A stretch of 64,000 nucleotides of DNA from CAWAYH01 sp963786195. Its GTDB lineage: Bacteria > Acidobacteriota > Vicinamibacteria > Vicinamibacterales > 2-12-FULL-66-21. The translations under genes were made by a program, and so were the position numbers. Shown here piece after piece: positions 52,620-62,034 of this stretch (positions are counted from its first letter, which is position 1; each line of letters opens with the position of its first letter). The stretch lies in the NCBI GenBank assembly GCA_963786195.1, contig CAWAYH010000011.1, positions 727,579 through 791,578 on the forward strand. The letters are read 5' to 3'. The notes beneath the pieces were generated by a model. It worked only from the letters and a program-made list of their open reading frames with translations, made no database searches and was not told the DNA's origin.

Positions 52620-53636
52620 TGAGCGAGATCGCCGCCGCGGGGGTCCGTCCCGCTCGGCGGGGCACGGCTGGGCGCCGGAGCCGAGGCGGCCCGGGGAGCG
52701 CCCGACGTCAGGCGGCTGCTGCAGCTGGCGCTGGCCGGGCTGTGGCTGCTCGACGGCGTGCTGCAGTACCAGGCGTTCATGTTCTCCAAGGGGTTCAGCG
52801 ACATGCTGGCGGATTCGGCGTCCGGGAACCCGGGGGTCGTGGCCCGGCCGGTCAGCTGGGACGCCACGCTGGTCGGGCATCACCTGGTGCTGCTGAACGC
52901 GGTCTTCGCCACGATCCAGCTGCTGCTGGGGATCGGGATCGCCTGGCGGCCGACGGTACGGGTGGCGCTGGCCGCCTCGGTGGCCTGGTCGCTGGGCGTG
53001 TGGTGGTTCGGCGAGGGACTCGGGATGGTGCTGACCGGCGACGTGAGCCCGGTCAGCGGCGCGCCCGGCGCGGTGATCCTCTACGCGCTGCTCGCGGTGC
53101 TGCTGTGGCCGTCCGACCGTGGTTCGCCCGCCAGGCCGGCGCCGTTCGTGGCGGCGCGCGCGGTGGGCGCCCCGGTGGCGCGGGCGCTGTGGCTCGTGCT
53201 GTGGCTCAGCCTGGCCTACTTCGCGCTGCTGCCCGCGAACCGGGCGCCGCAGGCACTGCACGACATGATCGCGGGGATGACGGACGGCGAGCCCGGGTGG
53301 CTGGCCGCGCTGGACCGCGGGGCTGCCTCGCTCGTCGCCCACCAGGGGCTGGCCGCCTCGATCCTGCTGGCCATCGCCCTGGTGGTCGTCGCCGTGGGCG
53401 TGTACCTGCCGGCCCCGGCCGCCCGGGGAACCCTGGTCCTGGCCATCGTGGTGGCCGCGGTGTTCTGGGTGTTCGGCCAGGCGTTCGGGGAGATCATGAC
53501 CGGCGGCGCCACCGACCCCAACTCCGCGCCGCTGCTCGCCCTGCTGGCCCTGGCCTACTGGCCCGCCCGGGCCGCGGCCCCGGCGCCGGCGTACACCGGT
53601 CCTGCCCGGGCTGAGGAAGGGATGGCCGCGTCATGA
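52620..53636 (+). CDS. Polytopic membrane protein in the copper cluster, one frameshift
   Basis: From ATG 52620 a short lead breaks near 52650 in a G run; the second frame continues as APDVRRLLQLALAGLWLLDG then VLQYQAFMFSKGFSDML and on to 53636. It has about seven helices, with conserved-looking WDATLVGHHLVLLNAVFATIQLLLG, LGVWWFGEGLGMVL and VFGQAFGEIMTGGATDPNSAP. Paired histidines (GHH, HQGL, LHDM) could hold copper or heme. It is a clear relative of the protein at 56223-57470 (shared GLWLxDxVL, FGExxG and SGAPGA...LYA). Its stop overlaps the start of DUF5134. Confidence 0.75.
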
Positions 53637-54412
53637 TCCCGTCCTGGATCCTGGACATCTTCGCCGCGATCATGCTCGTGGTCGCGGCGGTCAGCGCGGC
53701 CCGCCTGGTCGCCGCGCGGCCCCGGCAGCACCGGACGCGGCCGGCCGCCCTGGCCGACATCGACGTCGCGCACCTGCTCATGGCCATCGCCATGGCGGGC
53801 ACGCTGGCCCCGGGCCTGCGCACCCTGCCCGACGCGGCGTGGGAAGTGATCTTCGGCGTGATGACGGCCTGGTTCGCCTACCGGGTCGCCCGGGATGCCC
53901 GGGTCAGCGGCGTCCGCGCGCTGGCCGGCGGGCACTGCGCGCCGCACCTGCTCCACGCCGGGGCCATGCTGTACATGTTCGTCGCCGTGTCCGCCCCCGC
54001 GGCGCACGGATCGGGCGGCATGGGCGCGATGGGCGGCGGCGTGGGCGGGATGGGGACCCTGGACCTGCCGTTCCTGGCGCTGCTGTTCGCGCTGGCGCTG
54101 ATCGGGTACTGCATCTGGGACCTGGACCAGATCTCCGGCCCCGGCACCAGCGGGCACTACAGCCTCACGGTCGCCCGCGTGGCGCCGCCTGGCCCGGTGC
54201 TGGCCGGGGTCGGGGCGACCGCAGCCGGGGCGGGGCGGGACGGCCAGCGCGCCCGCGGCCGCGGTGCCGATCGCGGAGTCGGCCGGGGGCGCTCAGGTAC
54301 CGCCGGCCAGCGGCCCGGCGGACGGCACCGGCGTCCTCGCCCCGTGGGTGGCGACCGGCTGCCGGATCGCGATGGGCGTCACCATGGCGTTCATGCTGGT
54401 GATCATGATCTA
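53633..54412 (+). CDS. DUF5134 family membrane protein, one frameshift
   Basis: ATG 53633 overlaps the preceding stop by 4 bases. About 260 residues with six helices: a His/Met-rich middle (DIDVAHLLMAIAMAGTLAPG, GGHCAPHLLHAGAMLYMFVAVS) and an outer loop of HGSGGMGAMGGGVGGMG. A break near 54200 shifts the frame; the other frame ends GTGVLAPWVATGCRIAMGVTMAFMLVIMI, a proper last helix, at 54412. It is a relative of the gene at 45684. Met/His richness suggests Cu(I) binding. The stop overlaps the convergent lipoprotein stop by 3 bases. Confidence 0.75.
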
Positions 54413-55564
54413 GCTGCCGCTGGAGGAGCCGTACTGGATGGGCACCTTGATGGTCTGCATCCTGGTCCAGCGGGCCGGCTGGCCGGTCAGCTGCCAGGCG
54501 GTCAGCATGCTGCCGGCCGCAGCGAGCAGATCGATGGTGCCGGGAGCGGGCAGGGCCAGGACGACAGACTGCCCGGCGGGAAGCGACGGCAGCTGACGCC
54601 ACGCGGCTCCGGGACCGGCGAGGGTCACACCGCGGCCGCTGGACAGCACGACGGCGACGGCGCCGTCGGCGCCGGTCGAAGCCGAGACCGGGTGCGAGCC
54701 GGACAGGCCGAAGGGCGGGGACACGGTCCAGGCCTGGCCGTCGCCGGTCCAGGCCGCGAGCAGGCTGGCTGACGCGCCGGTGCCTGCCTGGAGCAGGGCT
54801 ACGTCACGGCCGCCGGCCTGGCTCAAGCGGATGACCCGGACCGGTTGGCTGTTCAGCGCGGCGGGCAGGGCGGGGCCGACGAGCTGCCACGTCCCGTCCT
54901 TCTGGGCGAAGATGCCGACGGTGCCCGCCCGGCCGCAGGTCCCGGCCAGTAGCGGCGACCCGGCCGGGGTGGAAGCGACCGCGGTGAGCCCGGTCAGCGC
55001 GCAGCGCCGTCCCGCGGCCGTCGCGGCGAGTGCCTTCGCGGTGGTCAGCGTGGTCCAGGCGGCCTGCTGCGCGCGGGCGACCTGGACGGCCTGGTGCAGG
55101 CCCAGCGCGATCAGACCGCCGCCGGCGGTCGCGGCCAGGGCGTCGGGGACGTCCGCGAGCCCGGGATCGGGCGGGAGGCTGGACCAGGTGCCGCCGCCGT
55201 CGCGGGTCGTCGTGACCGGGGAGAAGCCGAGGTCGAGGCTCGGGCGTATCCCGGCGGTCAGCGTCTGCTGACCCGGCCCGGCCAGGACGAGGGCGCCGTT
55301 GGTCGCGACGCCGCCCGGCGTCTTCAGCGACCAGCGGCCGCCGGGGCTGGTCAGCGTGAACAGCTGCCAGAACTGGTTCGGCCCGGACGGCGCGCCCATC
55401 GGGATCGTGGCCCAGGCCGTGCCCGCCGAGGTCAGCGACGTCGCCAGGGATAGCGGCACGGGCTTGGGCGGGTGCGGTGCGGCCGGCCGTTCGGCACTGC
55501 TGCCGCAACCCGCCACCGCGATGGCCAGGGCCAGCCCCGCCGCGGCCTGCCGTGCCCTGGTCAT
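54410..55564 (-). CDS. Lipoprotein with probable beta-propeller fold
   Basis: 384 intact residues with a lipoprotein signal ending AVAGC. The mature part has recurring short motifs with Trp or Phe and Gly/Asp turns (SPVTTTRDGGGTWSSLPPDP, FAQKDGTWQLVGPAL, AAWTGDGQAWTVSPPFG), the look of BNR/sialidase-like or YCF48-like propellers. No catalytic residues can be assigned. Its ATG overlaps the TGA of the SCO1-like gene, so the two are co-translated and it may help assemble a copper centre outside the cell. Confidence 0.75.
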   Translation of the reverse strand: MTRARQAAAGLALAIAVAGCGSSAERPAAPHPPKPVPLSLATSLTSAGTAWATIPMGAPSGPNQFWQLFTLTSPGGRWSLKTPGGVATNGALVLAGPGQQTLTAGIRPSLDLGFSPVTTTRDGGGTWSSLPPDPGLADVPDALAATAGGGLIALGLHQAVQVARAQQAAWTTLTTAKALAATAAGRRCALTGLTAVASTPAGSPLLAGTCGRAGTVGIFAQKDGTWQLVGPALPAALNSQPVRVIRLSQAGGRDVALLQAGTGASASLLAAWTGDGQAWTVSPPFGLSGSHPVSASTGADGAVAVVLSSGRGVTLAGPGAAWRQLPSLPAGQSVVLALPAPGTIDLLAAAGSMLTAWQLTGQPARWTRMQTIKVPIQYGSSSGS

Positions 55565-56238
55565 GCCGGCCTCAGGGTCTGGCTGGCCGCGTCGGCCAGC
55601 TGGGCGGCGAACGACGACTTGGTGACCGGCGTGCCCGGCCCCGGGTCGAAGTTCAGCTCCTGGACCAGGTGCCCGCGCTGGTCGACGACGAAGGCGACGT
55701 CGCTGTGCCCGAGCATCGCGCCGGCCCGCAGGACCTGGGACGCGACGCCGTAGGCCCGCCAGACCTGCCGCAGGCGGGCCTGATCGCTGGTCAGGAAGTG
55801 CCAGTTGGGCACGGTGTCCAGGCCTTCGGCGTGGTCGAAGGCCCGGATGTAGTCCAGCTGGCTGTAGATCGGGTTGAGGTTCACCGCGACCAGCTCCACC
55901 CGCCGGTTATCAGCTCCGAGGAGCTGGCCGGCCTGGCGGAACTCCTGCGCGATCAGCGGGCAGTCGGTGACGCACACCGGGTCGAGGAAGGTCAGCAGCA
56001 CGACCTTGCCGCGCAGGCCGGACAGCGACACCTGCCGGCCGTGCTGGTCGGTGAGGGTGAAGCCGGGCGCGGGCGCGTCCATGGCGTTGGGGGCCCCGTT
56101 CATGGACTGGGCCAGGATGACGCTGGCGGCCGGGGTGACCTGGGCGGCGGCCATCGGGACCGCGCCGAGCAGGATCACGCCGATCGCGCCCAGCGACGCC
56201 ATGGTGCCGAAGGTGGCGGCGGTCAGCGACCGGCGCAC
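55561..56238 (-). CDS. SCO1/SenC-type thioredoxin-fold copper protein
   Basis: About 225 residues from GTG 56238: an N-terminal membrane anchor (LTAATFGTMASLGAIGVILLG) and a thioredoxin-fold domain (PAPGFTLTDQHGRQVSLSGL, VVLLTFLDPVCVTDCPLIAQEF, LGHSDVAFVVD). The CxxxC in DPVCVTDCP and the later His are the copper ligands of SCO1 proteins, which deliver copper to cytochrome oxidase. It overlaps the upstream membrane gene by 16 bases and the lipoprotein by 4, forming one operon. The exact start is uncertain because the frame is open further upstream. Confidence 0.85.
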   Translation of the reverse strand: MRRSLTAATFGTMASLGAIGVILLGAVPMAAAQVTPAASVILAQSMNGAPNAMDAPAPGFTLTDQHGRQVSLSGLRGKVVLLTFLDPVCVTDCPLIAQEFRQAGQLLGADNRRVELVAVNLNPIYSQLDYIRAFDHAEGLDTVPNWHFLTSDQARLRQVWRAYGVASQVLRAGAMLGHSDVAFVVDQRGHLVQELNFDPGPGTPVTKSSFAAQLADAASQTLRPA

Positions 56239-57470
56239 GGCGGCGGGCCGGAGCCGCTCCCGCCAGCGGCCTCCTGGTCCGCCGGCCGCTGGTGCTGATG
56301 CCGCGTCAGCCGGCGGCGCGGCGGCTCGGCGGCGGCTGGCGCGGGCTCGGCCGCTGGCACGCGGGTGAGGGCGAGGTAGCCGCCGACCGCCAGCAGGGCC
56401 ATCGGGATCATGCTGCCCGGGTCGGCGCCCAGGCCGCCGAGGAACCCCAGGTCCTCGGTCAGCACCCAGGCCAGCAGGCACAGCACGGCGAAGGCGGCCA
56501 CGGCCGGGCCGGTCACCCGGCGCCGGGCCGCGAGGAACGCGAGCCCGGCCGCCGCGACCGCGATCACCACGATCAGGTTGACCGCGAACCCGTGCGCGCG
56601 GACGACCGAGGCGAAGCCGGACAGCAGCGCCGACAGGGCCTGCGGCTGCGGTGTCCCGGCCAGCGTCTGGACCAGGCCGGCCAGGGTGCCGGGCTGCCCG
56701 GCCGAGGTGCCCTGCCAGAACCCGCGCCCCGGCCAGGCCTGCAGGACCGCCATGCCGATCAGGAACACGCCCAGCCCGCCCAGCAGGACCCGGCCCAGCC
56801 GCGGCGTCCGCCAGGCCCGGTCCGGCAGCACGAGCAGCGCGCCGGCCACCGCGTAGAGCAGGCCCGCGCCCGGGGCGCCGGACAGCCAGCTCAGCCCGGG
56901 GGCGAAGATCTGGCCGAAGGACTCACCGAACACCCAGACGACCAGCCCCCAGGTCAGGCTGGCCAGCCCGGCCAGCCGGGACGAGGTACCCCGCGGCGCG
57001 GCGAGCAGCCACAGCCCGATCCCGGCCTCGATCCACAGCGCGGCCGAGCCCACCTCGACCGGGTGATACGACCACGCATCGCCCGCCCAGACGGCCAGGT
57101 GCTGGACCCAGGCCGGAGAGGTCACCGCGGACGGCCCGATGACCTGCGACGGCAGGCCCGCCGCCATCCCGGGCTGCGCCAGCAGGACCGCGTCGGCCAG
57201 CCACAGCACGCCGAAGCCGATCCGCAGCACCTGCCGCCCGGCCGGCTCGCCGTAAGCCCAGAGCCCGGCGCGGACCCGGGCGAGCGGGTGACGTGAGCCT
57301 TCCTGGCCTCCCGCACGCGAGCCGTCCGGCTGCGCGCGCACGCTGACCCACGCCACCGACAGCACCGCGAAGATCAGCAGGGCGATGAGCCCCTGGTGCA
57401 GCAGCGCGGACCGGAAGGCGGCGACCACCGTCGGGTCGTTCGGGTCGAGGCCGTTGTTCATCCCGGGCAT
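56223..57470 (-). CDS. Polytopic membrane protein, relative of the one at 52620
   Basis: 415 intact residues with nine to ten helices. It shares with the protein at 52620 the segments VLWLADAVLLAQPGMAAG, SYHPVEVGSAALWIEAGIGLWLL, LTWGLVVWVFGESFGQIFAPG and WLSGAPGAGLLYAVAGALLVL. The C-terminus is a basic Gln/His tail overlapping the SCO1-like gene. The family is unnamed to me; the FGExxGQIF segment and histidines facing one membrane side fit a metal or heme role. Start ATG 57470 or 57461. It heads the operon with SCO1 and the lipoprotein. Confidence 0.75.
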   Translation of the reverse strand: MPGMNNGLDPNDPTVVAAFRSALLHQGLIALLIFAVLSVAWVSVRAQPDGSRAGGQEGSRHPLARVRAGLWAYGEPAGRQVLRIGFGVLWLADAVLLAQPGMAAGLPSQVIGPSAVTSPAWVQHLAVWAGDAWSYHPVEVGSAALWIEAGIGLWLLAAPRGTSSRLAGLASLTWGLVVWVFGESFGQIFAPGLSWLSGAPGAGLLYAVAGALLVLPDRAWRTPRLGRVLLGGLGVFLIGMAVLQAWPGRGFWQGTSAGQPGTLAGLVQTLAGTPQPQALSALLSGFASVVRAHGFAVNLIVVIAVAAAGLAFLAARRRVTGPAVAAFAVLCLLAWVLTEDLGFLGGLGADPGSMIPMALLAVGGYLALTRVPAAEPAPAAAEPPRRRLTRHQHQRPADQEAAGGSGSGPPPCAGR

Positions 57471-57559
57471 GGTGTCCGCACCTCGGCAGCTCGTGGCCGG
57501 AAGGCCATGGTCCGTCCCGCAGGCCGAGCCAGGCGCTCGGGGGGGCGGTGACGGATCTG

Positions 57560-57590
57560 GTAGGTTCAGCCTACAACTACGTCTCGTAGT
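57560..57590. promoter_or_regulatory. BlaI/CopY-like palindrome between divergent operons
   Basis: ACTACG-TCT-CGTAGT (57576-57590) is a perfect inverted repeat of the ACTAC/GTAGT kind bound by BlaI/MecI/CopY-family repressors, and GTAGG-TTCAG-CCTAC lies just before it (57560-57574). They sit between the membrane-SCO1-lipoprotein operon and the COG4315-hemerythrin pair. No BlaI-type gene is present in the window. Confidence 0.55.
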
Positions 57591-57664
57591 ACGTCCTTCG
57601 GGAGCACGGTTCCGCGGGGAGCTTTTCGCGGCCGCGGATTCCCGCCGCACGAGGAGGTACGGCC

Positions 57665-58154
57665 GTGGGCCGAGGCCGGACAGCGGGTGCCATCGCGGTG
57701 CTGGCGGTGGCGGTGGTGTCGGGCTGCGCGAGCCCGGCGGCCACGGGTCAGCCGGCCGCGGGCGGGACGTCCGGCGCCAAGGTGACGATCACGACCCGGT
57801 CGCTGCCCGACGTCGGCACGGTGCTGGTGACCGGGAAGGGCTACGCGCTGTACATGTTCGAACCGGACCGCCGCCGCGCGGTGACCTGCACCGGCGTGTG
57901 CGCGGGCACCTGGCCGCCGCTGATGCTGCCGTCCGGCGCCACGCTCGCGGCCGGGCCCGGGGATCAAAACCTCGCTGCTCGGCAGCGACCCCGCTCCCGG
58001 CGGGGGGCGGGTGGTCACCTACGGCGGCTGGCCGCTGTACACCTATACCGGCGACGTGGACCCGGGGCAGGCGACCGGCCAGGCCATCGACCTCAACGGC
58101 GGCCCGTGGTACGTGCTGCGCCCGTCCGGCGCGCCGCTGGATCCGGGACCATGA
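57665..58154 (+). CDS. COG4315-type lipoprotein, one frameshift
   Basis: From GTG 57665 (GAGGAGG upstream): a lipobox ending VVSGC, then KVTITTRSLPDVGTVLV, GYALYMFEPDRRRAVTCTGVCAGTWPPLMLP, and after a break near 57965 the second motif VVTYGGWPLYTYTGDVDPGQ and GGPWYVLRPSGAPLD. This is the third COG4315 protein of the window. Its TGA overlaps the ATG of the hemerythrin gene, so the two are co-translated. Confidence 0.8.
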
Positions 58155-58905
58155 CCGCGCCGCGGCCATCCTCGTCCCGCACCCGGCCCCGGTCGGCGTG
58201 CGGTCCTGGTCGGCGGCGGGCTCGCGGCCGGCGCCGCCGGGGCCAGCGCCGTCTGGGCCCTGACCGGCCCGTCGGCGGCCGCGCCGGTCCCGGCCTCGCC
58301 CGGCATCCCGCCGGACGACGACCTGATGCGCGAGCACGGCGTGCTCAAGCGGGTCCTGCTCTGCTACCGCGAGATGACCCGCCGGATCCAGGCCGGCGAC
58401 CGGGTCGCCGCGCCGGACCTGCACGACGCCGCGCTGATCATCCACGACTTTATCGAGGGCTTCCACGAGGGCCTGGAGGAAGGCTACGTGTTCCCCCGGC
58501 TGCGCCGGGACCCCGAGGTCGCCGGCACGGTCACCACGCTGCTGGTCCAGCACGCCCGCGGCCGGGTGCTGACCCAGTTCATCCTGGCCAGGACCACCGC
58601 CCAGCGACGTCGCCAGCCCCGGTACCCGGGCCCGGCTCGCGGAGGCGATGCAGGCGTTCGTCCGGATGTACGAGCCCCACGAGGCCCGCGAGGACACGGT
58701 GATCTTCCCCGCCTTCCGGCAGGTCGTCCCGGCCGCCGAACTCGCCGACCTCGGGCAGCACTTCGCCGACCTGGCACGCCAGCAGTTCGGCCGGGACGAG
58801 TTCGGCGCGATGGTGGCCCGGGTCGCGCGCATCGAGCAGGACCTGGACATCTACGACCTCGATCAGTTCACCCCGCAGGTCGGTCCGTTCCTGCCCGGTA
58901 CCTGA
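58151..58905 (+). CDS. Hemerythrin-like (HHE) domain protein, two frameshifts
   Basis: ATG 58151 starts a basic, probably Tat-like or anchored N-terminus. After a break near 58190 the helical HHE domain begins: DDDLMREHGVLKRVLLCYREM, LHDAALIIHDFIEGFHEGLEEGYVFPRL, then past a break near 58620 FVRMYEPHEAREDTVIFPAFRQVV. The H...HxxxE...H...HxxxD/E pattern is that of the di-iron site, which binds oxygen, NO or iron. It overlaps the COG4315 gene, and together they may protect an envelope metal centre. Confidence 0.8.
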
Positions 58906-58917
58906 CCGCGGCCCTGG

Positions 58918-59362
58918 CTACTGGCAGCCGGCGCAGCGGCCGGTGATGGCGAAGCGGTGCTGGCTGAGGGTGAAGCCGTAGCGGTCGCGGATACTCCGGG
59001 CGAGGCTGTCGAGGAGTTCGCCGGGGATCTCGGTGATCTGGCCGCAGCTCTCGCAGGCCAGGTGGCCGTGGTCGGCGGGGGCCAGGTGGTAGGCGGCGGG
59101 CCGGCCGCCGATGCCGGTGCGGTCGATGAGGCCGAGGCGGGCGAGCTCGTCGAGGTTGCGGTAGATGGTGGACCGGTTGGTGCGGGGCGCGCGGACCTGG
59201 ACGGCGGCGGCGAGCTCGTCGGCGCTGCGGTGGGCGCGGTTCTCGGCTAGGACGGCGAGCAGCAGGCGGCGCGCGGTGGTGATGCGGTGGCCGTGCGGCG
59301 CGGAGCCGGGCCAGGGCCGTCTCGACGGGGTAGCCGCCCGCGGTGAGTGTGTCCTGGCTCAC
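58918..59362 (-). CDS. Fur-family metal regulator (Nur/Zur-like), one frameshift
   Basis: From GTG 59362 the first codons (SQDTLTAGGYPVETALARL) are followed by a break near 59320; the other frame gives the winged helix (NRSTIYRNLDELARLGLIDRTG) and the dimer domain YHLAPADHGHLACESCGQITEIP, ending RCAGCQ. Both CxxC pairs of the structural zinc site and the HxH-type sensing ligands are present. Being next to two nickel/cobalt permeases, it is most likely the nickel sensor Nur, but Zur or Fur are not excluded by sequence alone. Confidence 0.8.
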
Positions 59363-59377
59363 ACCATCATCCTAGAT

Positions 59378-59410
59378 GCGACTAATACGCTATTGCGAGT
59401 CTTTTGCAGG
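59378..59410. promoter_or_regulatory. Candidate Fur-family operator between regulator and nickel permease
   Basis: A 33-base AT-richer block contains GACT...AGTC arms around AATACGCTATTGCG and a second TTGCA. It is the only AT-rich patch in the 98 bases between the divergent Fur and NiCoT genes. The match to known Nur boxes is partial. Confidence 0.35.
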
Positions 59411-59460
59411 TACTTCTAGACTGGCCTGGCCAAGATGCCCCGTGCAGGAAGGGTGACCTG

Positions 59461-60578
59461 ATGGCCGAGCCGATGAGCCGCACCGCGCGGATCCGCCACG
59501 GCCTGACCCCGTCGGAGTGGGCCCGGGTCGGCGGGATGACCGCGGTGATCGTCGGGCTGAACGTGGCGGGCTGGCTGATGCTGGCCGCCGCAGTGGGCGG
59601 GCACTACCAGATCAGCTCCACCGAGGTGTTCGGGTTCGGGACCGGGATCCTGGCCTACACGCTCGGCATGCGGCACGCGTTCGACGCCGACCACATCGCC
59701 GCGATCGACAACACCACCCGCAAGCTGGTCCAGGACGGCAAGCGGCCGCTGTCGGTCGGGTTCTTCTTCTCCCTGGGCCACTCCACCATCGTGTTCGTCC
59801 CTGGCGCTGCTGCTGAACTTCGGCATCCGGGCGCTGACGGCGCAGGTCAAGAACGACAGCTCCGGGCTGCACACCGCGACCGGGCTCATCGGCACGACCG
59901 TGTCCGGCGACTTCCTGTACCTGATCGCCGCTGCTCAACCTGGTCGTCCTGATCGGCATCGTCAAGGTGTTCCGCGAGATGCGCCCCGGCCAGTACATCG
60001 ACGAGGAGCTGGAGAAGCAGCTCGACAAGCGCGGGCTGATGAACCGGTTCCTCGGCGGGCACGCCGGGCGGATCGACAAGCCGTGGAAGATGTACCCGGT
60101 CGGCGTGCTGTTCGGGCTCGGCTTCGACACCGCCACCGAGGTGACCCTGCTGGTCCTGGCGGGCACCGCCGTGGTCTCCGGGCTGCCGTTCTACGCGATC
60201 TTGTCGCTGCCGATCCTGTTCGCCGCCGGGATGTGCCTGTTCGACACCGCCGACGGCTGCTTCATGAACTTCGCCTACGACTGGGCGTTCGCCCGCCCGG
60301 TCCGCAAGGTCTACTACAACCTCACCATCACCGGCCTGTCGGTGTTCGTCGCGTTCTTCATCGGCACCATCGAGATCCTCGGTCTTCATCGGCGCAGCGA
60401 GCTCAACCTGACCGGCGGGTTCTGGGACTTCATGGGCAACTTCGACCTCAACAAGGCCGGCTTCGTCATCGTCGGCATCTTCGTGGTCACCTGGGCGGTC
60501 GCCCTGGCCGTCTGGCACTTCGGCCACATCGAGCAGAAATGGGAAGCCCACACCGTCACCGCCGGCGACCGCGACTAA
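59461..60578 (+). CDS. NiCoT-family nickel/cobalt permease, two frameshifts
   Basis: The signature of HoxN/NixA permeases is present: RHAFDADHIAAIDNTTRKL (HX4DH, helix 2) and LGFDTATEV (later helix). Frames change near 59803 and 59935; bridged, it reads FSLGHSTIVF, then ALNLVVLIGIVKVFREMRP, and continues intact to 60578, about 372 residues and eight helices. It imports Ni(II) or Co(II). AGGGTGACCTG precedes the ATG. It is divergent from the Fur-type gene, which probably controls it. Confidence 0.85.
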
Positions 60579-60849
60579 CGCCGCCGACCCCGCCCGGGCT
60601 ATGGCGGCCGGTCAGCCGGGAAACTGCCCGGCGGGTGCCCGCGTCAGCGCGGCCGGCGCCTGGCGGACTGGTGATCGGAATCGCCGCTTCGGCCTGATCG
60701 CGGTCAGGGACCACTGCGCAGGCCAGAACGCTGGATCCGTCGCCAAGAGGGCGCCAGTCTCTCGAGTACAGCACCACGAAGGGCCCAGGCGGGATCCGCG
60801 CGATCCTGGTAGCCGCCTGGCCCAGGTTTCCGAGGCATGGGTGCAACAG

Positions 60850-61929
60850 TCACGAGGACTCCGGGTCGGTGGCGGGCGCGGGAGTCCAGCGGTCTTCGAC
60901 CCTGGCAATGCGCCAGTAGCCCAATGCGACGGCCCAGGTGGCGACGAACAGGCCGACGACGATGAAACCGACGTTGTTGAGGTCGATGCCGCTGATCCAG
61001 GTGGTGACGGGGTTGACCCATCCGGCGTTGTCGTGCAGGACGCTGACGAGCTTGATGGTCCCGACCAGGAACGCGACCGCGACCGACAGCCCGGTGATGG
61101 AAATGTTGTAGTAGACCTTGCGCACCGGGTTCAGGAACGCCCAGTCATAGGCCACGCTCATGAACAGCCCGTCCAGGCAGTCGAGCAGGCTCATGCCGCA
61201 GGCGAACAGCAAGGGCAGCACCATGATCGCGTACCAGGGCAGCCCGCTGGCCGCGCCGGTCCCCGCCAGCACCAGGAGGGCGACCTCGGTCGCGGTGTCG
61301 AAACCGAGGCCGAACAAAGATGCCGACCGGGTACACCTGGCCCGGCCGGGTGACGGTCCTGGTCAGCCGCCCCAGGATGCGGTTCATCAAGCCGCGGGAC
61401 TGCAGATGGGTTTCCAGCCGGGCCTCGTCGAGCTCACCACCGCGCATGGCCCGGAACACCCGCACGATCCCGATCAGCGCGACCAGGTTCAAGATCGCGA
61501 TGATGTACAGGAAGCTGCCGCCCACCCCGGTTCCGATGATGCCCAGAGTCTGGTTAGCGGTACTGCTGCCGGAGGTCAGGGCGCCCACGATATGCGCGCC
61601 GGCCGCGACCAGGGCCGCCATGCCCGCCACGATCGTGGAGTGGCCCATGGCGAACCAGAATCCCACCGACTTCGGGCGGCGCCCCTCCCCCGCAGCTTGC
61701 GCGTGGTGTTGTCGATCGCGGCGATGTGATCCGCGTCGAACGCGTGCCGCAGGCCGTAGGTGTAGGCGGTAATGCCGAGACCCGCCCCGAAGATCTTGGT
61801 CCCGAGCTGGTAATGCCCGGGCCCGACCGCGCCGAACAGGACACCGAACGCCGCGACATGCATCACGGCGATGAACCCGAGCAGCAAGCCGGCTTGCAGC
61901 CAGTCAACCCGGGTCCACGTGGTGATCAT
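60850..61929 (-). CDS. Second NiCoT-family nickel/cobalt permease, two frameshifts
   Basis: From ATG 61929: helices, RHAFDADHIAAIDNTTRKL, a break near 61690, FAMGHSTIVAG, GSFLYIIAILNLVALIGIV, a break near 61320, and LGFDTATEVALLVLAG to the end at 60850. About 360 residues. It is a paralogue of the permease at 59461 and converges on it, with 271 bases of non-coding DNA between. Differences in the loop after helix 5 suggest a different metal preference, which cannot be told from sequence. Confidence 0.85.
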
Positions 61930-62034
61930 GGTCTTGACGATGCCGTGACGTCCGGCCCCGGGCGTGCCCGGCGGGCGCGCAGCATTAGCCCTGGCTTTTC
62001 ATGGGGTTCGGCGGCTGAGCGGCGCGCCTGAATG

